Positions 18,080 to 26,884 of a DNA stretch of 60,410 nt are shown piece by piece. The stretch covers positions 1 to 60,410 of the forward strand of contig JAIXSR010000160.1 in assembly GCA_027484605.1 (NCBI GenBank). The letters run 5' to 3'. A program made the position numbers and the translations under genes. The DNA comes from Hyphomicrobiales bacterium. GTDB taxonomy: Bacteria > Pseudomonadota > Alphaproteobacteria > Rhizobiales > Beijerinckiaceae. Each line of letters opens with the position of its first letter. Within the stretch, counting starts at the first letter, position 1. The notes under the pieces are model-generated. The model made no database searches, was not told the DNA's origin, and saw nothing but the letters and a program-made list of their open reading frames with translations.

Positions 18080-18565
18080 TCAGGACCGGCGCTGCGCCGG
18101 AAGGGTCCGGGCGGCGGCGAGAATGGCCTGGATGATCGGCTCGTAGCCTGTGCAACGGCAGATATTGCCGGCAATGGCATCGATCACGTCCTCGCGGCCG
18201 GGATTGGGGTTGCGGTCCAGAAGCGCCTTCGCCGCCGTCAGCATGCCCGGTGTGCAGAAGCCGCATTGTGCGGCGAAATGCTCCATGAAGGCGTTCTGGA
18301 GCGGATGGAGGCTGGGCCCGTCCGCCATGCCGGAGACGGTCTCGATGCTCGCCCCCTCGCAGGAGGCGGCCAGCGTCAGGCAGGCGAGGCGCAATTCGCC
18401 GTCGATCAGCACCGAGCAGGTGCCGCAGGTACCCTGCCCGCAGCCATATTTGGGCCCGAAATCGTTGAGGCCGCGCCGCAGCACGGTCAGCAGGTTGTCC
18501 GCCGGATCGGCAAAGGCGGCCCGGTCGGAGCCGTTGAGGCGGAACTGTACGGGAACTTTCGCCAT
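18080..18565 (-). CDS. 2Fe-2S subunit of molybdenum hydroxylase (CoxS-like)
   Basis: 161 residues, the usual CoxS length. The plant-type cluster ligands are C42, C47, C50 and C62 (GCGQGTCGTC), and the second cluster ligands C101, C104, C136 and C138 (CGFC and CRC). It relays electrons from the molybdenum centre to FAD. The order FAD subunit, Fe-S subunit, large subunit is the CoxMSL order. It starts 11 nt after the FAD-subunit stop. Confidence 0.93.
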   Translation of the reverse strand: MAKVPVQFRLNGSDRAAFADPADNLLTVLRRGLNDFGPKYGCGQGTCGTCSVLIDGELRLACLTLAASCEGASIETVSGMADGPSLHPLQNAFMEHFAAQCGFCTPGMLTAAKALLDRNPNPGREDVIDAIAGNICRCTGYEPIIQAILAAARTLPAQRRS

Positions 18566-18576
18566 CTTCCCCTCCC

Positions 18577-19398
18577 CTAGCCGCGTTCGGCCAGCAGCCG
18601 GCCGAGATGGACCGGCAGGACCTCGCGGCGATACCAGTCGCTCGCGATCGCATCGGTAACGGGCTGGACCCCCTCGAGCGCGGCGGCACGGGCGGCGGCG
18701 ATGCCCGCGGCGTCGAGGGCCTTGCCCTCCAGCGCGCGCTCGACCCCGCGCGCCCGGAAAGGCAGCGGCGCCATGGCGCCATAGGCCACCCGCGCCTGCC
18801 CGATCCGGCTGCCGCTGCCCGGCAGATGGGCGGCAATGGACAGGACCGACAGGCCCTTCGGCTTGACGCGGCTGACCTTGAGGAAGCGGAAATCACCCGG
18901 CGCAACGGGGCGGTTGAACTGGATGCCGGCCACGAGGCGGGATTCGCCGCGCGCCCGGCCGGCGAGGAATTCCTCCAGCGGCACGGCGCGCGCGCTGCCA
19001 TAGCCGGCGAGCACCATGACCTGGGCATCGAGCGCCAGGAGCGCCACGGCAAAATCGCCATAGGGCGTCCCGGCGAAGAGATTGCCGCCGATCGTCGCCA
19101 TATTGCGGATGGCCGGGCCGCCGACCGCACGGGCCGCGGCATGGAGGAAGGCGAGTTCACGGTTCGCCAGGATGGCCGCCATGGTGACAGCGGCGCCGAG
19201 CTCGATCCGGCTGCCGGAAACCTGCATCTGCCGCCAGGCGGGATCGGTCACCCGAAGCAGCGTGCCGTCGGTGAGCCGGCCCTCGTTGACATCGCGCATG
19301 ACCAAGGTCCCGCCCGAGAGCAACGTGACGCGCGGATCCGCGGCGAGGATGCCGGCGGCTTCGGAAAGGCTCTGGGCGACGCGCAGCGCAAGGGGCAT
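18577..19398 (-). CDS. FAD-binding subunit of molybdenum hydroxylase (CoxM-like)
   Basis: 273 residues from ATG 19398, which lies just inside the end of the preceding SRPBCC gene frame region (1 nt before its stop at 19400). FAD-binding motifs are SGGTLVMRD (about 28-36) and ATIGGNLFAGTPYGD (about 102-116, family form TIGGNLxxASPAGD). It takes electrons from the Fe-S subunit and passes them on to an acceptor. Slightly short of the 280-290 typical for CoxM but complete. Confidence 0.9.
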   Translation of the reverse strand: MPLALRVAQSLSEAAGILAADPRVTLLSGGTLVMRDVNEGRLTDGTLLRVTDPAWRQMQVSGSRIELGAAVTMAAILANRELAFLHAAARAVGGPAIRNMATIGGNLFAGTPYGDFAVALLALDAQVMVLAGYGSARAVPLEEFLAGRARGESRLVAGIQFNRPVAPGDFRFLKVSRVKPKGLSVLSIAAHLPGSGSRIGQARVAYGAMAPLPFRARGVERALEGKALDAAGIAAARAAALEGVQPVTDAIASDWYRREVLPVHLGRLLAERG

Positions 19399-19399
19399 G

Positions 19400-19852
19400 T
19401 CAGGCTCCGGTCTCGAGGAGTTGCGGCAATTGCCGGACGGCTTCCATGCCGGCGACATAGACATCCTCGCCCACGATGCGGGCGAATTCCTCCTCGCGGC
19501 CGGCCGGGGTGGTGAAGCGGCTCTCCCAGTGCCAGAAGCTCCGGTTGCCATCCGTCACCGGCAGCAGGCGGATATGCGCGACATAGTTGAAGAGCGGAAT
19601 CGGCGTATCGAGCAGGCAATAGCTGTAGCTCATCTCGAGATCCGAGAGACTCAGCAGCTGCTCGCGCAATTCGCTGCCGTCGCGCAGGGTGAAGCGCCGC
19701 ACGCAGCCGACCCTGTCCACCGGATGGCCCCGCTCGATCTGGCTGGTGGCCACGATCGGATGATACTGGTCATGCGCGTTGAAGTCGCGCACGACGGCCC
19801 AGAGGCGGTCGACCGGCACATCGATGATCGTGCTGCGCACCACTTTCGGCAT
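19400..19852 (-). CDS. SRPBCC-family protein (first of tandem pair by coordinate)
   Basis: 150 residues of the START/Bet v1-like (SRPBCC) fold: IIDVPVDRLWAVVRDFN at the N-terminus, VGCVRRFTLRDGSELREQLL (about 48-67) and an amphipathic C-terminal helix. It aligns without gaps to the adjacent 19854-20291 protein over nearly its whole length, so they are old tandem duplicates. SRPBCC proteins bind hydrophobic ligands in a central cavity. In cox clusters the SRPBCC protein CoxG anchors the enzyme at the membrane, but these lack CoxG's C-terminal hydrophobic tail. A ligand- or substrate-handling role is inferred. Confidence 0.78.
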   Translation of the reverse strand: MPKVVRSTIIDVPVDRLWAVVRDFNAHDQYHPIVATSQIERGHPVDRVGCVRRFTLRDGSELREQLLSLSDLEMSYSYCLLDTPIPLFNYVAHIRLLPVTDGNRSFWHWESRFTTPAGREEEFARIVGEDVYVAGMEAVRQLPQLLETGA

Positions 19853-19853
19853 G

Positions 19854-20291
19854 TCAGCCTCCGAAGGCCCGCTTCAGCGCGTCGAACCCGCCCTGGAAGA
19901 CATTGCCGCCGATGCCGGAGACCAGATCGGCCTCCTTGTCGGGCGCGCAATCGAATTCGGCCGACCATTCGATGAAGGTCCGGTCCTGGTCGGTGATCGG
20001 CGTCAGGCGCAGGGTCGCGACATAGTCCGTCAGCGGCATGGGCGAATCGAGGATCGAATAGGTGCAGAACATGTCGTAATCCGACAGGCCCAGCAGCTGT
20101 TCGCGGAGGCGGTCGCCGTTCCGGAGCGAGAAGGCCCGGATGCAGCCGACCTTGTCGGCGGGCTCGCCATTCTCGATCCGGCTCTCGGCAATGGCCGGGT
20201 GCCAGTTCGGCAGGCCATTGAAATCCCGCACCCGGGCCCAGACCCGGGCAGCCGGAGCATTGATCACGCTGGAAGCGTAGACGCGTGCCAT
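19854..20291 (-). CDS. SRPBCC-family protein (second of tandem pair)
   Basis: 145 residues, paralogous to the neighbour at 19400-19852. Shared blocks include RVWARVRDFN (about 16-25), WHPAIAESRIENGEPADKVGCIR and LREQLLGLSDYDM. The genes are separated by one nucleotide between stop and start. No membrane segment is visible. The pair sits between the flotillin gene and the hydroxylase FAD subunit, so they could form a heterodimeric binding protein for the substrate or its CoA/lipid conjugate; that is speculative. Confidence 0.78.
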   Translation of the reverse strand: MARVYASSVINAPAARVWARVRDFNGLPNWHPAIAESRIENGEPADKVGCIRAFSLRNGDRLREQLLGLSDYDMFCTYSILDSPMPLTDYVATLRLTPITDQDRTFIEWSAEFDCAPDKEADLVSGIGGNVFQGGFDALKRAFGG

Positions 20292-20320
20292 GGGTCACCT
20301 GCTCACTTTACGATACCAGA

Positions 20321-22960
20321 TTACTTTTTGTCACCGTCGCCATCCTTGCCGCCGCCATCCTTGCCGCCGCTATCCTTGGGCCTGGAGGGCTGGGCATCCT
20401 TGGCGACGCGCTGCATGTCGGAGGCCTCGCGCATCAGCCCGCCCATCTTGGCGAGGCTGCCGCCCTCGATGCCAATCTCCTTCAGCACCTCGTCGATCAG
20501 CGGCGCCTGGACGCGGTAGCGCAGCGCGCTCTCGATCACCTCGTCGGTCGGCGTGCGGCCGGAGCCGGAACCGGCCCCGGACAAGCCATCGACATGGAGG
20601 ATCTTGATGCCGTCGATCTTCTCCATCGGCTTGACGCTCTCGCGGACGATGCCCTCGATCCGGTCGAGCAGGCGACGACGGAACAGGCCATAGCGGGCAC
20701 CATCCGTGAGCACATTCTCGGCCTCGTAGAGCAGGCGCTGGGCCTCGGCCTCGACCGCGCGGCGGACCTTGTCGGCCTCGGCGGCGATGCGGGTTTCGTC
20801 GGCGGCCTTCTCCGCCATCATCACCTCGACGGTGCGGCGGCGCTTCGCGGTCTCGCGTTCCTGGACCATCTTGACCATCTCGGCGGCCTCGACCGCCTTG
20901 GCCTTGGCCAGTTCGGCCTGGGCAGCCGCCGCGCTTTCCTCGAGCGACTTGGTGTAGAGCGTGATCGCCTTCTCCATCGCGGCATTCTCGACATCGCGCT
21001 CGCGCTCGATCTCGAGCTTGCGCAGATCGCGCTGGCGGCCGACCCGGGCGGCATCGAGGCCGCGATCGGAGGCGATACGGGCCCGCTCGACCTCCTCGTT
21101 CGAGGCGATCTGTGCTTCCTGGAGGGCCTGGACCCGGCCGATCTCCAGCTGTTCGATCACGCGCTTGCGCTCGAGGAGTGCCGCTTCGAGCGCCTGCTCG
21201 CGGGCGACATCGGTGCGCTCGACCTCCTGCTTGGCCACGATCTCGGCCTGGCGCAGAGTCTTGTCGGCATCGGTGCGCTCCGCCTTTTTCGCGGCGAGCG
21301 TGATGGCGCGGTCTTCCTCGGCGAGTTCGACCACGCGCTTCTGCTCGATCTGCAGGATCTCGCGGGTCCTGGTCGAGGCGATCCGCTCCTCATCGATCTT
21401 CAGCTCGGCGGCGATGCGCTGCCGCTCCACCGCGTCGCGGCGCTGGATTTCGGCGGCCTCGATTTCCTCGGTGCGGCGGATTTCCAGCCGGCGCGTCTCG
21501 AGTTCCGAGGCGATCCGCTCGGCCGCGATGGCCTTTTCCTGGGCGATCCGCGCAGCTTCCGTGGCCTCGCGGGCCGAGATCTCGGCCGTCTCGACCACCT
21601 TGTTCCGCTCGATTTCGAGCTTGCGGCGGCCTTCCTCGAAGCTGATCCGTTCGGCCGTCACCGCGTTTTCCTGCGCGATCCGGGCCTTCTCGACCGCCTC
21701 GCGGGCGGCGATCTCGGCCTCGTCCAGCGCCCTGTTCCGCGCGATCTCGAGATTGCGGATCTCCTGCTCGCGGCCAATCCGCTCGACATTGACCTGGGCT
21801 TCCTGGGTGATCCGGGCCTTCTCGGTCGATTCCCGCGCGGCGATCTCGGCCGCCTCGAGCATCCGCGTCCGCTCGATTTCCTTCTGGCGGGTCTCGAGTT
21901 CCGAGGCGATGCGGGCCGCCTGGATCGACTTGTCATTGTGGATACGGGCCTGCTCGATCTCCTCCCGGGCGAGGATCTCGGCGGATTCGACAGCCTTCGT
22001 CCGTTCGATCTCGCGCTGGCGCACCTCGCGGTCGGAGGAGATGCGGGCCTCGCTGATGGCGCGCTCATTGGCGATCTTGGCCTTCTCGATCTCCTCGCGC
22101 GAGAGGATCTGCGCCTGCTCGGCCTCGGTATCCCGGGCCGCGCGCTCGCGCGCCACCTCGGCGCGCTGCATGGCCCGCCGGATCTCGATCTCGCGCTGCT
22201 GCTCGAGCCGGGCCGTCTCGCTCTCGCGCTCGATATCGAGGGCCTGCCGTTCCGCCTCGAGATTGCGGGTCCGGATGCGGATCATCGAATCCTGTTCGAT
22301 ATCGTTGCGGAGCTTCCGCTTCTCCTCGATCTCGCCGATGATCCGGGTCAGACCTTCCGCGTCGAAGCGGTTGGACGGGTTGAAATACTGCAGGTCGGTC
22401 TGGTCGAGATCGGTGATCGCCACCGATTCCAGCACGAGCCCGTTCTGCTCCATCATGTCGACGGCCGCGTCGCGCACGCGCTGGACATAGAGCCCGCGCT
22501 GCTCGTGCATCTCCTCCATCGACATTTCCGAAGCGACCGATCGCAGGGCCGAGATGAACTTGCCGGAGAGCAAAGCATTGAGCTGGTCGGGCTGGAGCGT
22601 CCGCTTGCCGAGCGTGGCCGCGGCGATCGATACCGAGGGACGATCCGGCCGGACGCGGACATAGAATTCCGCGTCGATATCGACGCGCATCCGGTCCCGC
22701 GTGATCAGGGCATCCTGGTTGGCCCGCGTCACCGCCAGGCGCAGGACATTCATGTTCACCGGCGTGACATCATGGATGATCGGCAGCACGAAGGCGCCGC
22801 CATTGATGACCACCTTTTCGCCGAACAGGCCGGTGCGGACGAAGGACACCTCCTTCGACGAGCGGCGATAGAGCCAGTTCACCAGATAGACGATGATCGC
22901 GATCACGATCACCGCCACGATGAGCCAGAGAATGAGGGTTCCGATCAGTTGCCCCGTCAT
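20321..22960 (-). CDS. giant flotillin/YqiK-like SPFH protein with 44-residue repeats
   Basis: 879 residues, against about 480-560 for ordinary bacterial flotillins. One N-terminal membrane segment (about 8-29) is followed by the SPFH domain (about 37-215). The rest to about 745 is a charged Glu/Arg/Ala coiled coil. Six back-to-back units of exactly 44 residues run from 283 to 546, each beginning AE/AQI and ending near VVE; two further units (572-615 and 616-659) follow a 25-residue break. 44 is four hendecads, suggesting a right-handed coiled coil. The C-terminus is a Gly/Asp/Lys tail. Flotillins scaffold membrane microdomains, so this one may organise the transporter and oxidoreductase of the same unit. 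Confidence 0.88.
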   Translation of the reverse strand: MTGQLIGTLILWLIVAVIVIAIIVYLVNWLYRRSSKEVSFVRTGLFGEKVVINGGAFVLPIIHDVTPVNMNVLRLAVTRANQDALITRDRMRVDIDAEFYVRVRPDRPSVSIAAATLGKRTLQPDQLNALLSGKFISALRSVASEMSMEEMHEQRGLYVQRVRDAAVDMMEQNGLVLESVAITDLDQTDLQYFNPSNRFDAEGLTRIIGEIEEKRKLRNDIEQDSMIRIRTRNLEAERQALDIERESETARLEQQREIEIRRAMQRAEVARERAARDTEAEQAQILSREEIEKAKIANERAISEARISSDREVRQREIERTKAVESAEILAREEIEQARIHNDKSIQAARIASELETRQKEIERTRMLEAAEIAARESTEKARITQEAQVNVERIGREQEIRNLEIARNRALDEAEIAAREAVEKARIAQENAVTAERISFEEGRRKLEIERNKVVETAEISAREATEAARIAQEKAIAAERIASELETRRLEIRRTEEIEAAEIQRRDAVERQRIAAELKIDEERIASTRTREILQIEQKRVVELAEEDRAITLAAKKAERTDADKTLRQAEIVAKQEVERTDVAREQALEAALLERKRVIEQLEIGRVQALQEAQIASNEEVERARIASDRGLDAARVGRQRDLRKLEIERERDVENAAMEKAITLYTKSLEESAAAAQAELAKAKAVEAAEMVKMVQERETAKRRRTVEVMMAEKAADETRIAAEADKVRRAVEAEAQRLLYEAENVLTDGARYGLFRRRLLDRIEGIVRESVKPMEKIDGIKILHVDGLSGAGSGSGRTPTDEVIESALRYRVQAPLIDEVLKEIGIEGGSLAKMGGLMREASDMQRVAKDAQPSRPKDSGGKDGGGKDGDGDKK
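21323..22114 (-). repeat. six tandem 132-bp (44-codon) repeats inside the flotillin gene
   Basis: Protein units start at residues 283, 327, 371, 415, 459 and 503 with no insertion or deletion between them; two more units of the same length lie at 20984-21247 after a 25-codon break. Units are diverged in sequence but keep the ARExxEKARI, ERIxxE and LEIERN blocks. Confidence 0.85.
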
Positions 22961-22989
22961 GTCACGTTCCTCCCCTCAGCCTGCCCGGA

Positions 22990-23859
22990 TCACGCGGAGG
23001 CCGGCCTGCCGGCCGCCCCTGTCCCGCCCGTGCGGCTGATCGTCTTGAATGCCCTGGTCTGTTCGCGGATCGCCACTTCCACCGGCAGGCGCTCCATCGA
23101 GGAGGCGCCATAGAAGCCGTGGCAGTTGCGGGTATTCTTCATGATGAAATCGGCGTCGGGCGGCTCGGCCACCGGGCCTCCATGGACGAGGATGATCGCA
23201 TCCGGCTTGACGGCCAGGGCCGCTGCCGCCCAGGCATCGACGATGGCCGGGCAATCCTTGAGCTTGAGCGCGGTTTCCGCGCCGATCGACCCGCCGGTCG
23301 TCAGGCCGAGATGGCAGACGATGATATCCGCCCCGGCGCCGGCCATGGCGGCGGCATCGGCCTCCGAGAAGACATAGGGCGTGGTCAGCAGGCCCTTCTG
23401 CCCGGCCAGCCGGACCATCTCGACCTCGAGGCCGTAGCCCATGCCGGTTTCCTCGAGATTCTGCCGGAACACGCCGTCGATCAGCCCGACAGTCGGGAAA
23501 TTCTGCACGCCGGAAAAGCCGATCCGCGCGACATCATCGAGGAAGACATCCATCGAGCGGAAGGGATCGGTGCCGCAGACCCCGGCAATGACCGGGGTCT
23601 TCTTGACAACCGGCAGCACCTCGCTGGCCATGTCCATGACGATGGCATTGGCATCGCCATACGGCATCAGGCCGGAAAGCGAGCCGCGCCCGGCCATGCG
23701 GAACCGGCCGGAATTGTAGATGACGATCAGGTCGATGCCGCCGGCTTCCTCGCATTTGGCGGAGAGGCCGGTGCCCGCACCGCCGCCGACAATCGGCTCC
23801 CCCCGCGCGATCATCGCGCGGTAGCGGTCCAGCAATTCGGTTCGGGAGAAGCGGGGCAT
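22990..23859 (-). CDS. phosphoenolpyruvate-hydrolase-family TIM barrel (Tm-1 C-terminal-domain homologue)
   Basis: 289 residues. The family core is visible in [28 protein letters not shown] (split: [11 protein letters not shown] about 25-35, [11 protein letters not shown] about 45-55), [16 protein letters not shown] (about 94), [25 protein letters not shown] (about 172) and [10 protein letters not shown] (about 224). This is the domain that forms the second half of the tomato virus-resistance protein Tm-1. It lies 3 nt after the LivF-Tm-1 fusion gene, whose C-terminal part is the first half of Tm-1. Its biochemical role in bacteria is not established to my knowledge. Confidence 0.85.
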   Translation of the reverse strand: MPRFSRTELLDRYRAMIARGEPIVGGGAGTGLSAKCEEAGGIDLIVIYNSGRFRMAGRGSLSGLMPYGDANAIVMDMASEVLPVVKKTPVIAGVCGTDPFRSMDVFLDDVARIGFSGVQNFPTVGLIDGVFRQNLEETGMGYGLEVEMVRLAGQKGLLTTPYVFSEADAAAMAGAGADIIVCHLGLTTGGSIGAETALKLKDCPAIVDAWAAAALAVKPDAIILVHGGPVAEPPDADFIMKNTRNCHGFYGASSMERLPVEVAIREQTRAFKTISRTGGTGAAGRPASA

Positions 23860-23862
23860 TTC

Positions 23863-26088
23863 TCAGGTCCTGCCGGTAGCGCCCCGGAAGCGGCCATGAT
23901 GCAGCGCGCGGAAATGCTGCACGAGGGCCGCCGCGAAGGCGGGGTCATTGATATGATGGGGAAGCCGGATCAACTGCCGGGTCGCGGTGACGCGGATCGT
24001 CGAGGCCAGGGCGTCGAACAGGGCGGAATCGGCGGCGGGATCCCAGAAGGGCTGGCCCGGCGCATCCAGCGCCGAGACGCCGCCTTCCGGCAGGAGGAAG
24101 CGCACCGGCCCCTCCATCTGGTTGAGCCGCTCGCCGATCCAGCGGCCCATGCGGGCATTCTCCTCCGCCGTGGTCCGCATCAAGGTGATCTGCGGGTTGT
24201 GCGGGTAGAAGAGCCGCTGGCGGTACTGCGCAGGCACGGTATCGGGCGCAGCGAAATTGACCATGTCGAGCGCGCCGACCGAGCCGATATAGGGGATCTT
24301 CGTGCGGATCACCGCACCGAAGCGATCCTCGGTGGCGGGCAGGATGCCGCCCATCATCATGTCGCAGATCTCGGTGGTCGAGACGTCGATCACGCCGGGA
24401 ACGAGGCCGGAATCGATCAGCTTCTCCATGGAGCGGCCGCCCGTACCGGTGGCGTGGAAGACCAGCGGCTCCCATTCCTTGTCGATCAGCCGCGTCACCT
24501 GCTGGACGCAGGGCGTCGTCACGCCGAACATGGTCAGCCCGACAAGCGGCTTGTCCGGCGCAGGGCGGCGGATGGCCGGCCCGTGCTGCTGCTCGTGGAA
24601 GCTCCGCGCCATGGCCGCCATGGCCTGGGCCGCATTGCCGAGCACGGTGCGCGAGACGCGGTTCAGCCCCTGAACGTCGGTCACCGAATGCATCATCGTG
24701 ATGTCCGTCGCGCCGACATAGGCCGCGACATTGCCCGAGGCCATGGTCGAGACCATCAGTTTCGGCACGCCGACCGGCAGCGTCTGCATGCCGGCGGTGG
24801 CAATGGCCGTGCCGCCCGAGCCGCCGGCCGAGATAATGCCGATCACGCCCTGCTGGCGCGCCATCCAGGCGCGGAAGGCATCGGTCATGGCGGCGACGGC
24901 CTTGCCCCTGTCGCCGGAGGCTATGCCGGCGGAGCCGGTCGGCAGGGCCAGCGCAACCTCCTGCGCCGAGACATCCGCCCCCTGGTTTCGGCCATTGGTC
25001 GAGAGATCGACGAGGCGGGTACGCAGGCCGGCAGCCTTGATCGCATCGCGCAGGAAGCGGAGTTCCTCGCCCTTCGTGTCCAGCGTGCCGGCGATGATGA
25101 CATGCGGTTCCTGCGGCGCGCGGGCAGCCAGCGGCGAGACATCGCCGACCCGGCGCCCGTCGATCGTGGCGAGGGTCGGCCGGGAGATGGTGCGGGCCTG
25201 CGCCTCGATCCGCGCAGCGGGCACATCCTGCGACCAGCGCGTCGGGAGGACGGGATTGGCGTTGTAGACCCGGATCGGCCCCTGCGACGCTGCGGCGGCC
25301 GGCCGGCTTTCCGCGGAGGGCGCACTGCCCGGCGCGGGTTCCGGCTCGTCATGGCTGTGCCGGCCGACGCCGAGCAGGCGCTGCTGGAGATCGCGGTCAG
25401 CCGCAATCACCGACGAGGCGATCACCTGATGGATCCGGCCATTGACCATGATGGCGATCGTATCCGACATCTGGGTCGCGACGCCGATATTCTGCTCGAT
25501 CACCAGGATCGAGACATCGCCTTCCGCCGCCAGGCGCACCAGCGTTTCCTCGACATGGGCGACGATGACGGGAGCAAGGCCCTCGGTGGGTTCGTCCATG
25601 ATGAGCAGGCGCGGATTCATCAGCAGCGCGCGGCTGATCGCCAGCATCTGCTGCTCGCCGCCGGAAAGCTGGGCGCCGCCATTGCGCCGCCTTTCGGCCA
25701 GGCGCGGGAAAACCTCGTAGATGCGTTCCGGCGTCCAGGCGCCCTTCCCACGTGTCATCAGGCGGAGATGCTCGTCCACCGTCAGCGAGCGCCAGAGCCG
25801 CCGGCCCTGGGGCACATAGCCGATGCCCATCCGCGCGATCTCGGCCGGCGTGCGGCCGACGAGTTCCTCGCCCATGAAGCGGATCGAACCCGAGGAGACC
25901 GGCACGAGCCCCATGATGGCCTTGCAGGTCGTGGTCTTGCCCATGCCGTTTCGGCCGACCACCGAGAGCACGCCCGAATGGAGGGCGAGATCGACGCCCT
26001 GCACCGCATGCGAGCGGCCATAGAAGACATTGACGCCCTGGAGTTGCAGGATCGGCGCGCCGGTGCCGCGGGAGAAGCGCTCACTCAT
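23863..26088 (-). CDS. fusion: LivF-type ABC ATPase + Tm-1-like (UPF0261) domain
   Basis: 741 residues in one frame from ATG 26088, which overlaps the end of livG by 8 bp. Residues about 13-245 are a branched-chain amino-acid type ATPase with Walker A GRNGMGKT (45-52), signature LSGGEQQ (141-147) and Walker B LLIMDE (161-166). A Pro/Ala/Ser-rich linker (about 246-325) leads to a Tm-1-like domain (about 329-735) starting [17 protein letters not shown] and including [10 protein letters not shown]-like and [10 protein letters not shown]-type segments. Tm-1-like domains bind ATP. The fusion ties this domain physically to an importer and, with the next gene, reconstructs both halves of plant Tm-1. 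Confidence 0.88.
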   Translation of the reverse strand: MSERFSRGTGAPILQLQGVNVFYGRSHAVQGVDLALHSGVLSVVGRNGMGKTTTCKAIMGLVPVSSGSIRFMGEELVGRTPAEIARMGIGYVPQGRRLWRSLTVDEHLRLMTRGKGAWTPERIYEVFPRLAERRRNGGAQLSGGEQQMLAISRALLMNPRLLIMDEPTEGLAPVIVAHVEETLVRLAAEGDVSILVIEQNIGVATQMSDTIAIMVNGRIHQVIASSVIAADRDLQQRLLGVGRHSHDEPEPAPGSAPSAESRPAAAASQGPIRVYNANPVLPTRWSQDVPAARIEAQARTISRPTLATIDGRRVGDVSPLAARAPQEPHVIIAGTLDTKGEELRFLRDAIKAAGLRTRLVDLSTNGRNQGADVSAQEVALALPTGSAGIASGDRGKAVAAMTDAFRAWMARQQGVIGIISAGGSGGTAIATAGMQTLPVGVPKLMVSTMASGNVAAYVGATDITMMHSVTDVQGLNRVSRTVLGNAAQAMAAMARSFHEQQHGPAIRRPAPDKPLVGLTMFGVTTPCVQQVTRLIDKEWEPLVFHATGTGGRSMEKLIDSGLVPGVIDVSTTEICDMMMGGILPATEDRFGAVIRTKIPYIGSVGALDMVNFAAPDTVPAQYRQRLFYPHNPQITLMRTTAEENARMGRWIGERLNQMEGPVRFLLPEGGVSALDAPGQPFWDPAADSALFDALASTIRVTATRQLIRLPHHINDPAFAAALVQHFRALHHGRFRGATGRT

Positions 26089-26884
26089 GGCCGCCTCCCA
26101 GATAGAGTTCCTGCACCTCGGGATCGTTCTCGATCTCCTCCGGCCCGCCTTCCTTGAAGATCCGGCCATTATGCATCATCGTCACGCTCTCGACGACGCG
26201 GAGCGCGACATCCATGTCGTGCTCAATGATGATGTAGCCGATATGGGCCGGCAGCGTCGTCAGGATCGAGACAAGGTCGCGCCGCTCGGTCGGCGAAAGG
26301 CCGGCCGCCGGCTCGTCGAACAGGATGAAACGCGGCGCGCCCGAGAGGGCGAGGGCGATTTCCAGCTGTCGCTGCTGGCCATAGGCAAGTTCGCCGACCA
26401 GCCGGTCCTTCTCCGCGCTCAGGTGCACCGCCTCGACCAGCATCTCGGCCGCATGGACCAGCGCATCGTCCCGCCGCGGGCGGATGAGCGAGAATCGGTT
26501 CCGCGAGACGCCCCGGCAGGCGAGATAGACATTGTCGATCACCGACAGGCCGGCGAAGAGCGAGGAGATCTGGTAGGTGCGGCGCAGCCCGCGCCGGATC
26601 CGCTCATGCGGCGGGAAGACGGTCACATCCTCGCCGAAGAAGCGGATCAGCCCGGCCGTGGGCAGGAAGTCGCCGGTGATGCAGTTGAAAAGGGTCGTCT
26701 TGCCGGCCCCGTTCGAGCCGAGCACGGCACGGCGCTCGCCGGGCCGGACCGAGAGCGTGACATCGGAAATCGCCGCGAGCGCGCCGAACATCTTGGTGAT
26801 GCCGCGCAGTTCGAGCGCGTTGCCGGCGCTGACATGGCTCGAGCCGAGGGCGACGGGCCGCGGCGGGTTCACCGGTGCGTTCAT
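26081..26884 (-). CDS. livG: branched-chain-amino-acid-type ABC transporter ATPase LivG
   Basis: 267 residues from ATG 26884, which overlaps the livM stop (ATGA). Walker [11 protein letters not shown] (about 55-64), [10 protein letters not shown] signature region, Walker [12 protein letters not shown] and H-loop IIEHDMDVA are all intact, and the C-terminal LYLGGGHE is the typical LivG end. It pairs with the LivF half of the next gene. The hydrophobic amino-acid uptake family also imports amides, urea and aromatic acids, so the substrate is open. Confidence 0.92.
   Translation of the reverse strand: MNAPVNPPRPVALGSSHVSAGNALELRGITKMFGALAAISDVTLSVRPGERRAVLGSNGAGKTTLFNCITGDFLPTAGLIRFFGEDVTVFPPHERIRRGLRRTYQISSLFAGLSVIDNVYLACRGVSRNRFSLIRPRRDDALVHAAEMLVEAVHLSAEKDRLVGELAYGQQRQLEIALALSGAPRFILFDEPAAGLSPTERRDLVSILTTLPAHIGYIIIEHDMDVALRVVESVTMMHNGRIFKEGGPEEIENDPEVQELYLGGGHE

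Noticed and set aside
20285-23113. 942-residue plus-strand frame opposite the flotillin gene
   Set aside because: Its Leu/Asp/Gly-rich periodic sequence mirrors the 132-bp repeats of the real minus-strand gene.
23119-26157. 1012-residue plus-strand frame opposite the LivF-Tm-1 fusion
   Set aside because: His/Arg/Asp-rich shadow with no motif; the minus strand has complete ABC and Tm-1 signatures.
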